Assembly (NCBI RefSeq): GCF_009766105.1
Contig: NZ_LMUH01000022.1
Coordinates: 3,725 to 67,724 of the forward strand
Direction: 5' to 3'
DNA length: 64,000 nt
Origin: Granulicella sp. S156
GTDB taxonomy: Bacteria > Acidobacteriota > Terriglobia > Terriglobales > Acidobacteriaceae
Below are positions 9,149 through 19,800 of the stretch, in pieces. The position numbers were made by a program, and so were the translations under genes. How positions within the stretch are numbered: the first letter of the stretch is position 1; the number at the start of each line of letters is the position of its first letter. The notes beneath the pieces are model-generated. The model did not search any database. It worked only from the letters and a program-made list of their open reading frames with translations, and had not been told where the DNA came from.

Positions 9149-9190
9149 TTTCGTACATTGTACGAAAAGATATAATGGTACGGTGTACGA
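9149..9190. promoter_or_regulatory. double palindromic TetR operator with embedded promoter
   Basis: Two matching palindromes of form GTAC-N3-GTAC, each followed by GAA, are centred at 9158 and 9183, exactly 25 bp apart. The first extends to TTTCGTAC-ATT-GTACGAAA (9149-9167). A TATAAT -10 box (9171-9176) sits between them, 14 bp before the TetR ATG, implying a leaderless or near-leaderless regulator mRNA. The placement would let the regulator repress both divergent genes. Confidence 0.75.
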
Positions 9191-9856
9191 ATGTCAAGAA
9201 CAAAAGTACAACTAAGTCGCGAATCGATCGCCGCCGCCGCACTCGCCATCGCCGATACGGAAGGATTTGAAGCGGTTTCGATGCGTCGTGTGGCGCAGGA
9301 ACTCAATGTCGGAACAATGAGTCTTTACTATTACGTTAAGACCAAAGACGATCTGATCGCGGTGATGGATGACGCGCTGATGAGCGTAGCGCTTCTAGAG
9401 TCGGTGCCCAAGAATTGGAAACGTGCGATCACGGAGATTGCCACTCGGACTCACTCGATGTTCCTCCGTCACCCCTGGGCGCTCGTCTCGATGCAGTCGG
9501 CTCCTCCCGGAGTCAATGCGATGCGCCATATGGAGCAGTGCCTGGAGGCACTCGCAAAGACTTCGATGACAGCGAAACAGAAGCTCACACTGCTCGCCAT
9601 GGTCGACGACTTCGTCTTTGGTCATGCGCTCCGCGAAGCAGCCAGAGAAAAAGAGGTTGACTGGGAGTTCGCAACAGTACAGATAGCTACAGGTAACTTC
9701 CCCCGGATTGCGGAAGTCTTCAAAAGCGGCCGGGTTGAGATCGGAAAAGATCGCTTCCAAATGGGACTGCGTCTCCTCCTTGAGGAATACGATCCGCAAC
9801 AGCCTCACCTTTTACCGAAATCCAGGCGTCGTGGGAGCCCCGAGGGTAGTAAGTGA
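9191..9856 (+). CDS. TetR/AcrR family transcriptional regulator
   Basis: One-component repressor, 221 residues. The N-terminal helix-turn-helix is typical (IAAAALAIADTEGFEAVSMRRVAQELNVG, then TMSLYYYVKTKDDLI, residues about 11-57). The C-terminal ligand domain, with HSMFLRHPWALVSMQ, resembles the TetR C-terminal type seen beside antibiotic- or aromatic-modifying enzymes. The start ATG 9191 directly abuts the second operator palindrome and has no ribosome-binding site, consistent with leaderless translation from the TATAAT at 9171. It is divergent from the FAD monooxygenase and probably controls both itself and that gene. The 246 bp downstream, up to the convergent gene, show nothing recognisable. 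Confidence 0.9.
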   Translation: MSRTKVQLSRESIAAAALAIADTEGFEAVSMRRVAQELNVGTMSLYYYVKTKDDLIAVMDDALMSVALLESVPKNWKRAITEIATRTHSMFLRHPWALVSMQSAPPGVNAMRHMEQCLEALAKTSMTAKQKLTLLAMVDDFVFGHALREAAREKEVDWEFATVQIATGNFPRIAEVFKSGRVEIGKDRFQMGLRLLLEEYDPQQPHLLPKSRRRGSPEGSK

Positions 9857-10102
9857 TCCCCGAAGATGTCTCGTTGGTTGGCCAGAACGGGTATCGCGAC
9901 CCTGCATAATCCCCAATGCACTTGTCCAAAGAAACTCAATGAGTGCATTGGCCTGTCAGCAAACAATCTAAACGACTTGGAGAGCTGTCGTTAAACACAA
10001 GACGACTTGCACTAAGACTTATTGGGACCAAATGAGTTGGCCGATCCGCCGCCGGACAGCGAGCGAAGATGCAACATCACTGCAATCGCAGAATGGTTAA
10101 CT

Positions 10103-11050
10103 TCAAGCGCCGAGACTGCCGAGCCTGTTTGCTGCTCTCCGTAGTCTTGGGGTTTCGATTCCAAGTTCCGCTGCCTGCTGCAGAACGCTAATAACGGTCC
10201 TGCTAGTCTCCTCTTTGTGATCTCCCCTCCCCACTACAGCCTGGAAAGGTTTGCTGAAAGAGAATGCGGCCACCATACCTGCGGCGAATAGATACGGTGG
10301 CATACGGAGGGGAGTCAGCTCCATGAAGTTTTGCCGTAGGTTAATCCCGCGTGCCCGAAGAACGGGAAGCATCTCTCGCAGGGTCAACGCTGCCTCTCTC
10401 GCTTGGCTGAATGAGCCCATCACCGATTCCATGGAGTCAGCGTAAATAGCCTGTGACATCAGGCCGGCGTTCGTCGCAAAATGAATCCACAGCCAGTCCC
10501 TGAAGTTAGTCTTCTCTGCAATTTTGAATCCACAATCGCGAAAAAGCTTCCGTGCCACTACCTCGCTCCTGGTCAGCGATGCAGAAAATGTTCCGAAGTT
10601 GACCGAAGCAAAGATCGCGCCGCGCAGCACATTCGCATGGAAGGCGCCCCCTGCGAGCGGAAAGCCCCAGGCCACTTGATCTTTGGGTAGTCCTCGTGTT
10701 GCCTCTTCAGGGTCACGCCAGAAATTGCTGAAGATGAGGATCGTGGCGTGCCCCGCGCGTGACTCGAGGAGCTTCGCCACCTCAGCAAACATCCACTCCT
10801 GAACACTGACCAAAATCAAATCGTAGGAGTGATCCGCGGGCAACTCCTCCACCATGCGAATCGGCCAATCTTCGTCGACGTGCTTCCTTTGCGCTCCACG
10901 GCGCATGTCAAAGATATCCAAATGTACATGAGAGCCATATTCTGCCGACCTTCCCGGACGGACGTAGAACGTGACATTGTGACCGGCCTTCTCAAAGGTC
11001 CAGCCGTAAAGTGTCGTAATAACGCCTCTTCCGAAAAGAAGGATATTCAT
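10103..11050 (-). CDS. ketopantoate reductase-like (ApbA/PanE superfamily) oxidoreductase
   Basis: NAD(P)-dependent reductase-like protein, 315 residues from ATG 11050, with GGAGAA at good spacing upstream. The Rossmann motif is at the extreme N-terminus (NILLFGRGVITTLYGWTFEKAGHNVTFYVR), followed by the phosphate-binding and helical C-terminal regions in the usual order. The family signature for ketopantoate reductase is only loosely kept and there are no pantothenate genes nearby, so the substrate is unknown; a housekeeping panE role is doubtful. It stands alone, convergent with the TetR gene. Confidence 0.75.
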   Translation of the reverse strand: MNILLFGRGVITTLYGWTFEKAGHNVTFYVRPGRSAEYGSHVHLDIFDMRRGAQRKHVDEDWPIRMVEELPADHSYDLILVSVQEWMFAEVAKLLESRAGHATILIFSNFWRDPEEATRGLPKDQVAWGFPLAGGAFHANVLRGAIFASVNFGTFSASLTRSEVVARKLFRDCGFKIAEKTNFRDWLWIHFATNAGLMSQAIYADSMESVMGSFSQAREAALTLREMLPVLRARGINLRQNFMELTPLRMPPYLFAAGMVAAFSFSKPFQAVVGRGDHKEETSRTVISVLQQAAELGIETPRLRRAANRLGSLGA

Positions 11051-11215
11051 AGATTCTCCGCAACTATCTTCACACATCGGGGAAAGGGCGCACCAGATCT
11101 ACTCATTCTAACTAAGCCCTCTTATCTCCTGAGAAACACGCCTGCCTTAAGGAATAATTAGGAATTGATGCTAAATCGCCAATGAGCGAACCGAATGTGC
11201 TTCGGATGGAAGGCG

Positions 11216-12096
11216 TTAGTCAGACGGATGCCTGGGGGCCGTTGTGAGATGGACGGCCACCGCGATTAGCAGCATGACTGGGATGACCAGGATGCTTCCT
11301 TCTGGACCGACAGAACCTCCACTCAGCAATTCACTTCCACTCATATGCGACTTGAGGAGATATCCATGTATTCGATTGCCACTGTCTGCGACTCCGTATA
11401 GATAGGATTGTGCCCAGTCCCAGGATGCGTGTAAACCGAAGGCGGCGGCCAAGGATTTAGTCCGCCAAACGATAAAGCTGAACATCAGGCCCGTAAAGAA
11501 AAGAGCAAAGATGCCAAACCAATTCTCACCACTACCACTCAAATGGACAGCTGCGAAGAGTATGGATAGGCATACTGCAGCCGGCCAGGCATTCATGCCA
11601 CGGCTCAGAGTAACGAACAGGTAACCACGAAAAGTGCACTCCTCGCTGAAGGCAACCGCAGAAAATAAGAACCCCCAAAGGATCGCGTAAAGAAGTGCTG
11701 AGCTACCGTGAGTATGCATTCCATCGAAATGCCAGCAGCCAAGGCTCCACAGGCTCAAAATCATGAGCGATACCGCAGCCAGACCAATTAGCCAGCCTCG
11801 CACACACCAGGCAAGGAAACGCGGTCCTATTAATCCATAGGCGAAAATGTTGCGACGCTCCACTTTCGACATCACCCACGTTGCACCGAGTGTGGCGATG
11901 AGTTGCAAAGCTTTACCGACCGAAGCAACATGAAAGGGAACTTCGTGCCCCTTATCAACGTGCAGGAAGGTGACGCGAAGGTAGTCCGATTGCCGCATAG
12001 AGCGCTATCCAACACACAACGAACAAAAGGGCGCCAGCCAGCTCTTATGTGGTTCGCACCAACAAAAATCCACTTTATCGATTTGATCTTGGACAT
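11216..12096 (-). pseudogene. CPBP-family intramembrane protease, frameshifted near its 5' end
   Basis: Membrane glutamic-type endopeptidase of the CPBP/Abi (CAAX-like) family. The main frame carries the motifs SEECTFRGYLF (EExxxR), SILFAAVHLSG (FxxxH) and FGLHASWDWAQ (HxxxD), with several hydrophobic helices. The family's usual N-terminus (an IRAGWR segment after a short leader) is present but in another frame, starting at ATG 12096 with AAGGAA upstream. The main frame has a TAG just before its first usable ATG (11998). Joining the frames needs one shift between about 11985 and 12005. The gene may be inactive, or translated from 11998 without its first helix. A sequencing error could also explain it. 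Confidence 0.7.
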
Positions 12097-12212
12097 AATA
12101 GTTTCCTTGACGTCGTTGTGGGCTCCGATAGGGGATAGGCGAGCGGGTAAGTCCCGCGTCAATGGCTTTGGAAGCGTTGTTGCTTGGACATTCGTAGAAT
12201 GCTACGAAACGT

Positions 12213-14891
12213 TCAATGAGGCCGGGGTTCGAACTTCTCCGCCGTAACTTCTACGGCAGTGTCGTCAACGTTCCATCCTGAAACGACGAGTGAACCGATT
12301 GCAGCCTGTTCATGAGGCCAGGTGTGGACCGTCAATATGCGAGTCTCATTCGGCATCAACGTTACATAATTGTCGGACCAGAACACCGGATCAATGGCGT
12401 CCCCGTTTTTGTCTAGAGCTCTTACGGAAAGTTGAAATGCAAGCGTATCGGAAGGATTGCTAAGCTGGACGGTAACTGCGCCTGCCAGGGTCGAAGGGAG
12501 AAGCTTTGCCACAATTCTTACGCGTGGCATGTTTCGCAAATCAGTCATGAGTTCGGGATGGAGCGCCGGAGTCTTCATATAGTCCGTCTTGCTCCAATCG
12601 AATTCGGTCAGTTTCGTCGGAACCCAATAGAAGTTTCGGCTCAATACTGCTCCAGCGTTATCGCGCAGTTCCAGTTGCACAAACAACACTCGTGAATTGC
12701 CGGAGAACAGAGAATCGGGAATTGAGATCACCTTTGTGGAAGAGTCGGCTGTCACGCCGAAATCAGCACTTTGTTCAAAGATCTGTTTCGACCGAATGTC
12801 ATATACGTGTACGGAGGCGTGCATCGTCTCTGTTGGCTCATATCGACTGTTCACCACAAAGATTCCGTGATCGTCATAGGAATATTGGATGTGGATCATT
12901 TCGCAGGCCTTCTTTGCTCCGAAGTAGCCGCCGGCTGCATCAAGATAGTAGTCGTACAGATGCCAAATCATCGATGGCCAAGCGTTGTTAATCATCCACT
13001 GCACAACACCAGTGGAGGTATATTTGTTCCTGCCGTAAGCCTCGAACATCGCACGTTCGCCATCGTATGCCATGACTTGTGACATCTGCTCATACTCGTG
13101 GAGTGACGTTGGAACACCATAGGTCGCCTTCATCGCGGCATTGAAGACATCGAGATTGTCGAATCCGCCTCCACCATCGTGGAAGCTCCATACGTCATTG
13201 GGCGGCCACAATTGATCGTGGGGTATAAATTTTTCAAGGCTGTAAATGCTCGGAATCGCGGCTCCGGGGCCAGTCTCTGTGTTGAACCCGTATGCCCCGC
13301 CATACTGGTCGTGATCTGTAAGCCAATAGGAAGGAGCTACAAAATCGTACGGTCCTGACATCTTGACGCCACTGTCACCACTCACATCCGAGCGAATCTT
13401 GGTTGCATTCGAAAGGATCGAATTAGGCCAACGAGTCTGGTGCTCGATGTCGAGATAGGCTTGCTCGACTTTAGGGGGAGGAGGATTGTCGCTTCCGTTC
13501 AACCACGCAAACAGGCTCGAATGGATACGGAGACGAAGCATTTGGGACCGCAACGAAGCAATCGCCACATCAAAGTTCTCCGGTGTCCACTTATCCCAAT
13601 GTTCCCACTGGTCGCAGCAGGACCATCCTGCCATCACGAGAATTCCCTGTTCGTCGGCAAGACGATAGAACTCATCAGTTTCCAACTTGCCTTCCAAGCG
13701 AATTGCATTGAGATGCATGTCACGGATGAGAGCAAATTCTTTCTGCAAGCGTTCAGAGTCAACGCGAAGCATCATATCCTGTGACCAGCCGCCGCCGCGG
13801 ATGAGAATCGGTTTTCCATTCACCCGAAAGAGCCTATATCCCTTTCCAGTTAACTCAGAGGTCATCTCTCGAATTCCAAATTGTGCATCCTGCTCGTCTG
13901 AAAGCCCTGCAGCGTCTGAATAGCGCAAGGTGAGGTTCTGTAACTGTGGCTTTCCCATCTGGTAGGGCCACCAGATGGACGGATGTTGGACGATCAATTG
14001 CGAGTACCGCTTCGGAGCGAATACGACGGTCTTCTCTTCACCGGGAGCGAGATCAATTGTCTGCTGCAGATTGAAACCGAGAAGAGACACAGATGCGATA
14101 CCATGCGTCGGAATCATGGATGCGTTGTGGAATTCACCGGCCACGGTTAACTCAGCAGTGTTCAACGATGCGTCGATAAAATGGGTACTGACCAACGGCG
14201 AACGCACGGAGACCGGGCCAGTTGTCTTCAAATAGACTGCGCCTGTAATTCCCATATCCTTATCGGGAGGAGCCGGACTCCAATCGACCCAGTTCACTCC
14301 CAGGTCGGTAGGGCTTGGCGCGAACGTCTCCACCGCAATTACGTTGGGTTTTCCGGAAAGGAGAACCTTTGTCGCGTCAAAGTCATACCTCCGATATGCG
14401 CCTGCAACTTTCGACGAGTTCGCCAGCAGCTTTCCATTGATCCAAATATTGGCCCTGTAGTTTATTCCATCGAAGTGGAGCCACACTACGCGTCCGGGAG
14501 CTATTTTCTCCATGTCAAATCGCTTCCGATACCACCAGGCGCATTGATATTGACTCTCCTTTGCCATGGGAAGATTGGCAAAGTTCGCGCCGATCGGATA
14601 GTCGGTACCGGGGATGGCTCGCAAATTCCTCGCAACATAAGGGTCTTTATATTGACCGGCAGCGACCTGGGCTGCAAGCACCGTGGAAGGCACCGAGGTG
14701 TCAAGCCATCTTACGGGAGAGAAACTTGTACTCGCAATCGTTGAACCCGATGTGTTGAGGTCACAACCGGAGTGCAATTGCCATCCCTGATCTAAATTCG
14801 TATTCCTGGTGTCACCGATCGTTGAAGCGGACGCCAAAGACAGCCCTACGCATGCACTTGCAAATGTTAAACAGATAGAGCGAAGTAACAC
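12213..14891 (-). CDS. secreted GH2 exo-beta-D-glucosaminidase-like enzyme
   Basis: Family 2 glycoside hydrolase, 892 residues, with an N-terminal signal peptide (SICLTFASACVGLSLASAS). The order is sugar-binding beta-sandwich (about 30-225), Ig-like domain (about 230-335), TIM barrel (about 340-600) and C-terminal beta domains. The barrel has acid/base Asp468 in WLNGSDNPPP and nucleophile Glu539 in FNTETGPG; the GSD...NTE pair is the mark of exo-beta-D-glucosaminidases (CsxA type), which remove glucosamine from chitosan ends. Ordinary beta-mannosidases have NE at the acid site. Start is GTG 14891, with a G-run upstream. It is transcribed towards a CPBP remnant and shares a 20-bp upstream box with the TonB receptor further right, so the two are probably co-regulated. 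Export to the periplasm is inferred. Confidence 0.85.
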   Translation of the reverse strand: MLLRSICLTFASACVGLSLASASTIGDTRNTNLDQGWQLHSGCDLNTSGSTIASTSFSPVRWLDTSVPSTVLAAQVAAGQYKDPYVARNLRAIPGTDYPIGANFANLPMAKESQYQCAWWYRKRFDMEKIAPGRVVWLHFDGINYRANIWINGKLLANSSKVAGAYRRYDFDATKVLLSGKPNVIAVETFAPSPTDLGVNWVDWSPAPPDKDMGITGAVYLKTTGPVSVRSPLVSTHFIDASLNTAELTVAGEFHNASMIPTHGIASVSLLGFNLQQTIDLAPGEEKTVVFAPKRYSQLIVQHPSIWWPYQMGKPQLQNLTLRYSDAAGLSDEQDAQFGIREMTSELTGKGYRLFRVNGKPILIRGGGWSQDMMLRVDSERLQKEFALIRDMHLNAIRLEGKLETDEFYRLADEQGILVMAGWSCCDQWEHWDKWTPENFDVAIASLRSQMLRLRIHSSLFAWLNGSDNPPPPKVEQAYLDIEHQTRWPNSILSNATKIRSDVSGDSGVKMSGPYDFVAPSYWLTDHDQYGGAYGFNTETGPGAAIPSIYSLEKFIPHDQLWPPNDVWSFHDGGGGFDNLDVFNAAMKATYGVPTSLHEYEQMSQVMAYDGERAMFEAYGRNKYTSTGVVQWMINNAWPSMIWHLYDYYLDAAGGYFGAKKACEMIHIQYSYDDHGIFVVNSRYEPTETMHASVHVYDIRSKQIFEQSADFGVTADSSTKVISIPDSLFSGNSRVLFVQLELRDNAGAVLSRNFYWVPTKLTEFDWSKTDYMKTPALHPELMTDLRNMPRVRIVAKLLPSTLAGAVTVQLSNPSDTLAFQLSVRALDKNGDAIDPVFWSDNYVTLMPNETRILTVHTWPHEQAAIGSLVVSGWNVDDTAVEVTAEKFEPRPH

Positions 14892-14950
14892 CTAGTTTCC
14901 CCCCCCGATTTCCCACTCCGAAACTAACAGGCGTCTTCGATTTGACTAGG

Positions 14951-14986
14951 TTCCTAACGGTGCCTAACCCATATTGCAGTATGGGT
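14951..14986. promoter_or_regulatory. 20-bp tandem CCTAAC box plus adjacent inverted repeat
   Basis: At 14951-14970 the sequence TTCCTAACGG-TGCCTAACCC holds two CCTAAC copies one helical turn apart. A 19/20 identical copy lies at 20525-20544. Next to it a 7-bp inverted repeat (ACCCATA, 6-base loop, TATGGGT; 14967-14986) overlaps the box end. The site is 60-79 bp upstream of the GH2 start, a position fitting an operator or activator site. The rest of 14892-15348 shows no gene. Confidence 0.55.
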
Positions 14987-15348
14987 CTAAAGGATTTTGT
15001 ACCTCTATGGTGTCACCATTTCAGAGCACTGAATCTATGCCGCCCCAAATGCAGCTGCATGACAAGAGAATTCCCTGTCCAATGGGAGGACTCTGTCTAT
15101 AACGCAAGTGATTCACACGAACTCTCCAATTGCCCTTCTGGTCCTGTGCTTGAAGCGGTGCCCGAGCGTAAGAGATCCTCACCGAGAATGCACAAGATGC
15201 TCTTCGTCCGCCTTTGGGGCCAACGAAGATTTGTCACGATAAAATACAACGGTTAGGTTCTGTTCGAAACGTTACAAATCCTGGTTCTACCAGTTACAGT
15301 TCGTCCAACCTTGGCAATCACCGAGGAATTCATTCGAAGGATGAACCT

Positions 15349-16677
15349 ATGAACCAGTTTCGTGTTCTCTGTATCACCTGGGCAACCCTAATGTTGGCTA
15401 CCCCCGCGTTCATTCACGCAGCATCCAGTCCAGACCCTGGACTTGGGCAATCGATTGCAGGTTCTTCTCAACCCTCCGATAAACATTCCATTCATTTGAG
15501 GCCAACTCTTCTCGACGCAGATGGTAAACCTCTATCGGGAGTCCACGAAATTACCTTCAACATTCGGGCAGGAGCTGACACTTCGGGAGAGCTCCTTTGG
15601 AAAGAAACCCTTTCGGTTCAAGCTGACGAGAACGGAAGGTATGTGGTGGATCTCGGCAGCTCGAGTCCTGATTTTGCCGAACGAGTTCTCGAGCACCATT
15701 CGCTGGTCTATGTAACGACAAGTAGCTCACCGTCCACACAGGAGACTGCTGCCGTACCAATCACAACCACTCCGCAAGGAGTCTTCCAGAGTTGCAACGT
15801 CGACGGCAGTACTGGGGAGGAATCGGTTAGCGCGAATTGCTATGGCTTGCCCGGCGAGACCGCAGAGACTCAGTTGCAAACGATCGCAGCTGCTAACTTC
15901 ACTGTCGTGCTCAACTATAGTGCCTTCTGGGGATCCCAAGCACAGATCCTGGCTTATGCTGCTGAAGCGAATACGCTGGGGCTGAAGATCATCTGGCCGT
16001 TCGGCGACCCGGCGTTCGCGCAATACGTCGGCACAACAACAGGCAAAAATGCGGGGTATCTGATCTCTGACTACAGCGAAGTCGGTCCCGACTGCAATTG
16101 CACCACCAACCCGCAGTTCATCACCTACCTGGTCAACCTGGTAAAGGATCTTCCTGCCACATACGGATACCAGACAGGAGACGAACCCAACGATACATCC
16201 ACGGTTGAAACAGACACTCACAATCTCTACAACCTGATTCACTCTCTTGATACCACTCACCCACAGTTGATTGCCGCCACCTGGACCAATGCCGAGCAGC
16301 CGACCCTCTCGAACCTGAAAGCATATCTTGATCCTTTCAGCTTTGCTGACTTACTGGGCGCTGACTACTACCCAGTCGGTACAGGCGCCCCAGCCAGTGA
16401 CGAAGCCACGGCGGCCGCGGACTTGACTACGATTGCGAACAACTATGGAAAGCCGGACTATGTGGACCTACAAGCATATAGTTGGGAGACCTATGAGCCG
16501 TCCGCTTGCGTATCCGCTTCAGTATGCGTCTTTCCCACAAGCAGTCAACTCCAGACAATGCTGACGGATGCGGTCACCGACGCCGATCCCCAATTACTTC
16601 TCTGGTATACCTACCCAGATGCAGCGGTTGTCGGCAATTGGACCACCTTCGTAAATGCCGTGAACCCTCAAAAATAA
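15349..16677 (+). CDS. secreted TIM-barrel glycoside-hydrolase-like protein of unknown family
   Basis: Exported protein, 442 residues from ATG 15349 (AAGG about 10 bases upstream); the frame is open earlier, but a signal peptide starts exactly here (MNQFRVLCITWATLMLATPAFIHA). Residues about 45-140 form a beta-rich domain (LRPTLLDADGKPLSGVHEITFNI). Residues about 150-440 look like a TIM barrel of the glycosidase type: FTVVLNYSAFWG, LGLKIIWPFGDP, YGYQTGDEPND with a likely catalytic acid, LLGADYYPVG, and YVDLQAYSWETYEP with a possible second glutamate. I cannot assign a GH family. It is divergent from the GH2 gene across a 457-bp region, and is followed by a strong terminator. It may trim the same glycan as the GH2 enzyme. 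Confidence 0.7.
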   Translation: MNQFRVLCITWATLMLATPAFIHAASSPDPGLGQSIAGSSQPSDKHSIHLRPTLLDADGKPLSGVHEITFNIRAGADTSGELLWKETLSVQADENGRYVVDLGSSSPDFAERVLEHHSLVYVTTSSSPSTQETAAVPITTTPQGVFQSCNVDGSTGEESVSANCYGLPGETAETQLQTIAAANFTVVLNYSAFWGSQAQILAYAAEANTLGLKIIWPFGDPAFAQYVGTTTGKNAGYLISDYSEVGPDCNCTTNPQFITYLVNLVKDLPATYGYQTGDEPNDTSTVETDTHNLYNLIHSLDTTHPQLIAATWTNAEQPTLSNLKAYLDPFSFADLLGADYYPVGTGAPASDEATAAADLTTIANNYGKPDYVDLQAYSWETYEPSACVSASVCVFPTSSQLQTMLTDAVTDADPQLLLWYTYPDAAVVGNWTTFVNAVNPQK

Positions 16678-16752
16678 TAGGTTGTGAAAAACAAGGTCGC
16701 GTCTGGGTTACTAATATCAATCGACGGGATTTTAAGCTGCTACGAGGTAAGG

Positions 16753-16793
16753 ACAACGACTATGACCTCCCAGGCCATAGTCGTTGTTTTTTG
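16753..16793 (+). terminator. strong rho-independent terminator between convergent genes
   Basis: A 12-bp perfect stem (ACAACGACTATG with CATAGTCGTTGT), plus an inner CCT/AGG pairing, is followed by a run of T residues (to 16793). It ends the secreted hydrolase-like gene; the opposite strand has no matching U-run, so it acts mainly on the plus strand. Confidence 0.88.
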
Positions 16794-16861
16794 TTTATTG
16801 ATATCGATGTATCACTTCGCACTATAGTGCAGCCTGCTACACCGCCAATTGACTCGATCGT

Positions 16862-19800
16862 TCAAAATGTGAACTTCGACCCGAACTGAAACTGGCGCGG
16901 TGTATTTGCGTCACTCGTGACCTGACCGAAGCCGGCCATATTTTGCGGAGTCGGCGTTGGAAACCAAAATACATTCGGATATCCAAACTGAACCGAATTG
17001 GTGAAGTTGTATGAAGAGACCTCGAAGCGAAGATTTCTCTCATGTCCCAGGCGAAAGTTTTTGTAGAGAGAAAGATCCAAATCGTGCGCACCATCTGTGC
17101 GGACATGAGAAAGAAAGGCGGGCGCTGAGCCGGGGAGAAGTTGACTGGCAGGCGTCGAAAAGCAAGTGTAGTTGAACCACTGAGCAGGTGTGTGCATCGC
17201 ACCATTGCCAGGATCGCAATTCTGATTGACCCGTTGCAGGAAGTAGGGATCACCCGTGCCGTTCGGGGCCGCGACTGGAACGCCAGTGCTCAGATAGGCG
17301 ATTGTATTGATCGTCCAGCCCCCGAATGCCTGATTCGCAATTCCGTTCAAGTTCAGCGCGCGGCCCTTACCGATTGGCAAGTCATACGATATTTGCCAGT
17401 TGAATTGAAACTTTACATCCTGCGGAGCCAGGGAATGTTCAATGTTAAGATTTTTCCAATCTTGTGGAAGACCAACGTGATAGCCAATAAAATTGAGCGG
17501 CGGCGTGAAATCATCTGTCAGCAATTTCCCCCAGGTGAAACTCGCCAACGTTGTAAAGTGACTGGTCAGGCGCTTCTCCACCTTGCTTTGTAGTGAGTTG
17601 TATTTGGAGCCGCCAGCGGGATAGCCATTGACCAGAACTCCATTGCCCGCGCCATAGTTACCGGTACCAAATTGAGGGTATGACTGCAACGCGACCCAAA
17701 GCGGGACGGTAGGCGAGCCATAGTTGGCGTTTGTCGATGGCTGTGTTGCGGCCCACTGATTTGGAACCATGACGCAATCGGGGTTAGGAACGACGCATAA
17801 AGAGGCACCATACTGTTGGATGGTGCCCAAGGAGAGCTGATTTTCATCGGCAGAGCTCGTACCCAGCGGCAAGAACAATCCCCTGCTGCCAACATAAGCA
17901 GCGCTAAAGATGATCTGGTGGGGGAATTCGTACTCGAATCCAAAGTTGAAGTCATAGGTCGTCAATGTACGTGGCGAATGCGAGACGGTATTCAAGACAG
18001 AGCCAAGATACGTGGCGGGTCCCAGCGATGCGCCAGTAGGCTTAGTGATGCCGTTGGGAAAGGGATTGCTCAATGGATTGTTGATTGTCGTATTGCCGTC
18101 AGCGTTGTAATTGGTTGCGTCCCATGCCGAGGTTGACGCGAATCCGTCGCTGTCCTGGAAGGCATTGGATACCATCTTTGTGCTGGGTCCATAGTAGATC
18201 CCACCTGCGCCGCGTAAGACGAGATGAGGAATAGCCTGCCACACCAAACCAGCATGGGGAGCGAAATTGGTCAGATTTGTGGTGAAAGGGCTGCGGTGGG
18301 CGCCATTCGCAAAGACTTCTCCTCCAGTTAGAGATACCCCGCCGGCGGAATACTGCAGGCCTGGATCGAAGTACTCTAAGCGGTTATGGCGTTCCGTTCG
18401 GGAACCGAATATTTCCCAGCGAACCCCAAAATCAAGAGTTAGAGAGTGAGTCACATGGTAGTTATCCTGGAAAAAACTCGCATAGTAGGAGTTGGCCTCT
18501 GCGGCAAACAGATCCTGGGTGAAGTTCCCAGACTCGCTACCAGGGGCTTCGCCTATGCCGAGCAGAAACGAGGCGAAATCGCTGCCGTCACCGGCAAAGG
18601 TCGTAGAACTTGTGCCCGTGGTGTCGAAGCTATAGGATCCTGCCGGCGCAGGCGGTTGGCCTACATTCATGAACTTCTTCTCATATTCCAGCCCAATGCC
18701 GATCTCATGCTTCCCTGTCGACTTGGTGTAGGTCGCACTAAAATCGCTATTCTCGCTGGCAAAGATGAAGGTGTTGTAGTTCGTCGTCCCCCCCATGCCG
18801 GTGGTGTTAGAAAGGAGAATTGTAGGGACCTGTGGAAAGAGCACCTGGCTTGCAAGCTCCTGGGGGAATCCCAAGGTGCTTATGTTGAATCCATCTTGAC
18901 TGGTATCGCCCACTTGATCTTCATAGTGGCGGGTGAAGGAATACCGCAACTGAAGAACAGATGTAGGGCTCAGTGTGTAGTCATCAGCCAGCAAGATGTT
19001 GCGGCCATTCGTCGTATTTTGGAAGTAATACGGATCCAGATGGCCACTGCCATAGAGATTTGAATTGGAAAAGAAAATCCGATCAAACGAGAATCGCGCA
19101 AAGAAACGCTGCTTCTCACTTTGATAGTAGTCTCCCCGAATATCAAATTTTTGAGCATCGTTCGGATCAAGACCAGCGCCGAAGTAGTTATTGATGTGAT
19201 ATGGTCCTGTTCCGGAAAGATTTGGTGCCGGTAGAGGAAATTGAGACAGGAAGTTCTTCGCTACTGGATCGATGTCACCTGCGGGGATCTTATTGCCACT
19301 AAATGGCTGCCTGGTTCCGTTTGCGTTATCGGGAACCAGCGGATTGTAGACGGTAAAGTTTCCCGCATCTGCGGAGAAGTCTCCGGAGCGCTCCGCCAGA
19401 GTGGGCACCGTAAAATATCCGGCATCATAGGTTCGCTGTTGGGTAGCTTCATAGTCGGCAAAGAAAAACAGCTTTTTGTGCAGGATGGGGCCGCTGATCG
19501 CTCCGCCTTCTTGATAACGGTGGAAGGCAGGAGTCTGGTTAGGCATGCCCGCGAGCAACTGATTCTGTTTATTGAAGTAATCGTTTGCTCCCAGAGTATC
19601 TGGGCGGATATAGACGAAACCGTCACCATGAAACTGGTTCCCGCCAGATTTGCTGACCAGGCTAATTACGCCCGCCCCTCCGCTCTGGTAGCTTGCAGGA
19701 GCGTTCTGGGTCTCTACGCGGTACTCATCGACGCCGTCCTCCGGAACCTGAAGAGCCGGGATGATGGAGGCCGTATTGTTTTCGGCAATACCTATCGGAC

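Noticed and set aside
12191..12208. 7-bp inverted repeat TTCGTAG/CTACGAA after the GH2 gene
   Set aside because: No U-run follows on either strand and no second copy exists; terminator or operator role could not be supported.
12218..12260. tRNA-like T-arm sequence (GGGGTTCGAAC)
   Set aside because: It forms the 3' end of the GH2 coding sequence (EKFEPRPH) and no acceptor or anticodon arm can be built around it.
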